From Rhizophagus irregularis (Eukaryota > Glomeromycota > Glomeromycetes > Glomerales > Glomeraceae): 64,000 nucleotides of DNA. Of the stretch, positions 59,806 to 64,000 are shown piece by piece. The stretch covers positions 2,356,001 through 2,420,000 of the forward strand of contig NC_089454.1 of NCBI RefSeq assembly GCF_026210795.1. Reading direction: 5' to 3'. The translations under genes were made by a program, and so were the position numbers. Below the pieces are notes generated by a model. It did no database searches. It saw only the letters and a list, made by a program, of their open reading frames with translations, and was not told the origin of the DNA. Within the stretch, counting starts at the first letter, position 1; the number at the start of each line of letters is the position of its first letter.

Positions 59806-60387
59806 CTATATGTTCAGTATTGTACAATGTCTTCTTAAAATTAAATTGTTAGTCTAATATTAAATACAAATCTACATAACTACTTCAGTCTTTTCTTATA
59901 AAAAATTTTTCTAAGGGTACTGACTACCTTTCAGATCCCTTACTTAGGTTTTTTTTCACCTTTTTAAATTTTTATTTTATTTAATTTTTATTATTTATTT
60001 TATTTTGAATTATTTATTTACTTTCAATTCTTCAAATTTCTAATTACAAACGAAATTTAGTATTATATAAGTAACAAAATTTCTAAACATAAATCAGAAT
60101 TTTCTTTTCAATACATAATACTATAATATGTAATTAATATATATCCCGGCGCAGCGCGACGGGTTACGGCTAGTTTTTTTATAAAAATTTTATGTGTTGC
60201 GCAATATTTACACAAAAATAGAAAATTATTTTTAAAAAAAAATTTTTACACAAAGATTATATAATAAACTTACAAAGCCTGTGGAAAATTTCTACTTCTA
60301 ATACCCTAATACGAATGAAAGTTGAAAAAAAAAGAAACTCCAAATTTACTAACATTGAATTGAAAGATTCACATAACATGTCAGCAG
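59806..60387. other. Intergenic sequence between two transposons
   Basis: AT-rich, with a T-rich stretch at 59945-60010 and the hairpin-CTAG tail at 60145-60173. No gene. Confidence 0.4.
60145..60173 (+). mobile_element. Helitron-like 3' hairpin and CTAG end
   Basis: CCCGgCGCagcGCGaCGGG forms a hairpin with one mismatch and a 3-nt loop, followed by TTACGG and CTAG, then T. Compare 31817-31845. The 5' end of the element is not identified. Confidence 0.4.
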
Positions 60388-61257
60388 TAGTGCTCCGCAA
60401 AATTCGGGTCTAACCCGGATAATTCAACCCGAGTGAATTTTAAATCGGGTCAGTATTAACAATTTTAATAACCCGTGACCCGCATGACCCGACCCGTCGG
60501 GTCGGGTCATTCATTTCCTTGACTCAGGTTTTGACCCGAATTAGACCCGGATGATAATTAAAATCACTGATCACATATTGATTACGTGTTAATATTGATT
60601 ACGTTTATATAATATTGTTAGACAAATGAGGTAGTATATCCCCACTTAGCGAAAATGGCTAGAGACTACCTTGCAATTACAGGTATGTATATAAATTATT
60701 ATTATTAATTATTAACATTATATTAACTAATAAGTTGATTTTGATGATTAATAAAGCCCAGTAGAAAGAGTATTTTCCAGTGGAACCGATTTGATAGCTG
60801 CAAAAGGATGTAGTTTTTAAACACATGCATGTTCTAATTGTATCTGCTTTAAGTCCTGGCAGACACAAAATATAGTCAAATTTTTGTTAAAGCAAGTGAT
60901 ACAATTTCGATTTTATAGTTCAAATATAAAATAGGAATTGAAGATATATATCGTTAAATTCGTGCTTAGCATTAGTTCTAATAATAAAAAGTTGAGAGAC
61001 CTATATGATTATCTTGTAGATCAATTGCCTTGCATTAATGAAAAAATTATATTTGAAAAAAATATTTCTGATATATTACTAAGTGTACAGTATATTATCC
61101 AATATATATATTGAAAATTACTAAATTTTGGGTCTAACCTGGGTTATTCGAATTAAATATATTCGGGTCGGGTCAAAATCGGATCATTTCTATTTTTGCC
61201 GGGTCGAGTCAGATATATTCTCCAAACCCGACCGAATCCGACCCGGTAGGAGCACTA
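60388..61257. mobile_element. Non-autonomous hAT element with perfect 8-bp target duplication
   Basis: 870 bp flanked by GTCAGCAG on both sides (60380-60387 and 61258-61265). The ends are TAGTGCTCC and its exact complement GGAGCACTA. Both ends are rich in GGGTC/GACCC words (subterminal repeats, e.g. GACCCGACCCGTCGGGTCGG near 60485). The interior holds a decayed piece of a hAT transposase C-terminus. Such GGGTC-rich elements look like a multicopy family. Confidence 0.85.
60655..60820 (+). pseudogene. hAT transposase C-terminal fragment
   Basis: MARDYLAIT (60655-60681), then an intron-like stretch, then PVERVFSSGTDLIAAKGCSF and TAA at 60820. This is the hAT dimerisation-region motif (normally MARDYLAI then S-x-P-x-E-R-x-F-S-S-G). 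The two pieces do not join in frame by one base, and the rest of the transposase is absent. The element therefore depends on a helper. Confidence 0.75.
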
Positions 61258-61265
61258 GTCAGCAG

Positions 61266-61833
61266 TTGTATATTTAAGTAAGGTACTGTATGTTTTACAT
61301 CAGAATTCATATTTTTAGTAAATTTCCATACAGTATCCACGGTTAAATGATCCTCCATTTTGGTAAATTTAATTTGTTTCAAATTTATCAAATGGTAGTA
61401 TAGTAGTAGTATAGTACTATTTAGAAATACTGTTTAAATATTTTTCAGATAATGATTTATTGCTGTAAAAATAGTAATTTTATTAATAAATTAGAATTTA
61501 CTACTTTTTACTTTTTATATCAAAAATTAACTGAATTTATTGAAGTTGATTGATATATTTTTGTGAGGATAATTTAAATTTATTAAAAAAGCATTTCCAA
61601 TAATGTTTGTAAGAAACTTTTATTATAAATATTTTAATACTAATTATATTAAAATAATGATATTGAGGAATCTGTCTTTAGAATGACGTAATGACAAATA
61701 ATGGATATTTAACATAAATATAAAATTTTTGAGTATTTTGAGATCAATTAAATGAATTAAATGGTTGAATTTTACAATTTAAGCAATAAAAGGTAATAAC
61801 TTTGTGTTACAATTAATTTCCACATATTCATAA
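61266..61833. other. Intergenic, left edge of LamG-MIR unit 4
   Basis: A minus-strand frame at 61266-61361 (MEDHLTVDTVWKFTKN...VPYLNIQLL) is cut by the hAT insertion and is too short to name. From about 61600 the sequence follows the 3' flank of the other LamG-MIR units (AGAAACTTTTATTATAAA, then TTAATAC). Confidence 0.4.
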
Positions 61834-64000
61834 TCAGTTAATTAATTCAATACGCCACTAAAAGTATTATTACATAATAATTGTAAGTGAAAAAAAGAAA
61901 TTTCATATAGTAGTGAATATTAAATTAAATATTTGCACCTTATTATTTTTTTCACTTCCATCTCCATAACAAGAAACTTCTTGAGATCCATCACCCAATA
62001 AAACTGTATTACTGTAAAGTGCTGGTTTATTAGTATTAATATGGTAAAGGCTAACAATATCTCCATTCATCAGATGACCAACATCATAGGAAGTGGTAAA
62101 ATTGTAACGTTGAATAAGCCAATCATTATCAATACCTCTATCCGAACATATGGTCACTAAATATAGAAATTTTAAAATTGAATACCAAAGAAAAGCATTT
62201 ATTACATACAGTATATTAGTTTAAAAATACCTTGTTGTTGTTTTGATATTGGTGTGACGTTCTCATGATTACTAGTACCATGAGAATGTAAATAATATCC
62301 TATTTCATGATGTTTTAATCCAATAATTTTATTAAGAGATATAAGGTCTCCTTCTTTTATACTTTGATCACTGGCTCCAATTACCGTCCAAACATTGTTT
62401 TTGAAATCTATTTTATGACCACTACAAACAACCTTTATAAATTTTATAAATAAATTATTATGATATTTCGACGATGGGTAACTTAATTAATATTAAAATA
62501 AAAATATTTCATATACCATATATTGTTGGTCTTTTTGGCCAAAGTCATATTTGATTCCCTTAGTAGCTAAATATTTTCCAGTATATACAGTACCTGGAAA
62601 AAAGTATCCGGTCAGCAGTAAATTACGATAATCGCTATGAAAATATCCTTCTATATAAAGTTTTTTTTTTAATAATTAACAGGTCTTCTGTGTAATAAGT
62701 AAAGTTAATTATCGAATTGAATTGCGCTTACTCTAAAAATTTCATGAACTTCTGAAAAAAATTGATTGCTATATTTTATAGGTTATTAAATAAATCAGAT
62801 TTTTAATGGAAGGTGTTTAGGTATAATATAACATTAAAAAATTTTGTTTTACCATGCTTCATTTTTTAAATAAAATTATTTATCAAAACTTTTGGCATAT
62901 TTTTAAGAAGTTTTATTAAAATCAATGAGAAAATCAACAAGTTATATTTATTTTACTGTAATTTGCCGATCATTTGTCGATCATCATCAAATTAATTACT
63001 GAAATTAAATATTACTGATGCATTAAATTTGGGCCAATTTTTTTTTATGAAAACTTGGGATTTTGATTATTATTTTTAGCTTTTTTTATTGTAATGAGAA
63101 TTCAAAGATCAATAATTTGATCTTTAATTAAAATTTTATAAATAACTAATAGGTACGATCATCATTGTTAAATATGTGTAACTTACAAACTGTTTTGTTT
63201 ATTTTGATGATACTTTGTAGTAATATGTTACAAACTTTGATAAATAATTTTATTTAAAAATGAAACATAATAAAACAAAATTTTTTAATGTTATATTATA
63301 CCTAAATACTTTCCATTAAAAATCCGATTTATTTAATAACCCATAAAATATAGCAATCAATTTTTTTCAGAAGTTCATGAAATTTTTAGAGTAGATGCAA
63401 TTCAATTCAATGATCAATTTTACTTATTACACAAAAGATATGTTAATTATTAAAAAAAAAACTTTACATAGAAGGATATTTTCATAACGATTATCGTAAT
63501 TTACTGCTGACCGGTTACTTTTTTCCGGGCACTGTACATGTATAAGAGCGATTTTTGATCCATATGCAATTGGTTTTTTCTGAGATTCGTTCTTTTTTTT
63601 TTGAGATAAAAATAAAAAAATATTAAACAGTTTAGTGTTTAATTGTAAAAACAAACTATGTGGAATTATAAAGTAACTTACAATAAAATCTTCCATTACT
63701 TCCTCAGGAGATAAGCGCCAGTTGAAATAACGAACATTGCTATTTATATAAAAGGTTCATTTAATATTTTGTATTAAATTAAATTACAATAATTTTTAAA
63801 TCATACCTAATTTCACCATTAAATGAACGATGAGTGTGATCAGTACATCCAATATGCAATGGTCCATCATTAAAGATAACCTTTTGCACCATAACTTTTG
63901 AAATTCCATAGAATCCGATCCATATACCATCCAAATAAAGATCTAATCTTTTTTCAGGATCAGAAAGTGTATAAGCTATATGGTACCATTTGTTTAGTAA
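61834..64000 (-). pseudogene. LamG-like plus MIR domain protein, copy 4, split by a MITE (partial)
   Basis: Exons visible in transcript order: exon 2 from beyond 64000 to 63807, exon 3 at 63682-63739, exon 4 at 63535-63591 plus 62517-62586, exon 5 at 62231-62432, exon 6 at 61939-62156 and exon 7 at 61834-61857. Exon 4 is interrupted by a 947-bp element inserted at a TA. If the element and one TA are ignored, exon 4 reads on in frame with the same length and sequence pattern as copies 1-3 (SKIALIHV, then TGKYLATKGIKYD). Splice sites elsewhere are intact, so the gene was probably functional until a recent insertion. Exon 1 lies outside the window. Confidence 0.8.
62588..63534. mobile_element. 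Tc1/mariner-type element with very long inverted repeats, inside a coding exon
   Basis: 947 bp flanked by a TA duplication (62586-62587 and 63535-63536). The ends read CAGTACCTGGAAAAAAGTAT and, reverse-complemented, CAGTGCCCGGAAAAAAGTAA. The inverted repeats stay alignable for about 320 bp on each side, for example GGTCAGCAGTAAATTACGAT in both arms. That leaves about 300 bp of centre with no transposase ORF. TA target and CAGT ends fit the IS630-Tc1-mariner group. Transcription would yield a long hairpin RNA. Confidence 0.88.

Overview
The window looks like nuclear DNA of an arbuscular mycorrhizal fungus, most likely Rhizophagus irregularis or a close Glomeraceae relative. It is very AT-rich. 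Genes carry many short introns of roughly 55-90 nt with GTATGA-like donors and TATAG acceptors. The gene content is what this lineage amplifies: TKL-type kinases with an N-terminal Cys-motif/WTSGN head, BTB-TLDc and F-box proteins, and LamG-like/MIR proteins. Mobile elements lie between and inside the genes. No rRNA, tRNA or CRISPR was recognised.

Layout. 1-765 is the 5' end of kinase-array gene A (minus). 3739-5256 is a BTB-BACK-TLDc gene (minus). 9325-11219 is an ordinary single-head kinase gene (plus, 6 exons). 14682-16283 is an F-box/LRR-like gene (minus). 17170-19306 is a decayed UDP-glycosyltransferase gene, and 20164-20752 a small secreted Cys-rich protein with an apparent frameshift. 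23199-28849 is kinase-array gene B (10 exons). 30304-31146 is an unknown gene with an in-frame TAG. 32270-40797 holds three tandem LamG-MIR genes, each followed by a relic kinase N-lobe on the opposite strand; a fourth copy (61834 to beyond 64000) is split by a Tc1/mariner-type inverted-repeat element. 43278-45933 is a degenerate multicopy, transposon-like gene with a RING-like end. 46841-53833 is kinase-array gene C (14 exons, open throughout). 56089-59805 is an apparently intact DNA transposon with two convergent genes and a DDE-type transposase. 60388-61257 is a non-autonomous hAT element with a perfect 8-bp target duplication.

The most striking feature is the architecture of genes A, B and C. 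One symmetric, phase-0 exon of about 134 codons is repeated in tandem: at least once after the first exon in A, seven times in B and eleven times in C. In B and C the last head exon still has a glycine loop, and a single C-lobe exon follows. Each repeated exon starts with kinase beta4-beta5 and continues directly into another Cys-motif head whose glycine loop is deleted. Spliced in order, B and C predict proteins of about 1,500 and 2,024 residues: strings of glycine-loop-less N-lobe beads ending in one complete kinase. Because every internal exon is in phase 0, any subset could be joined in frame. One exon of gene B carries TGG to TGA, so gene B either skips that exon or is dead.

All splice models and translations were worked out by eye from the sequence. 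Family names rest on motif recognition, not on database searches.
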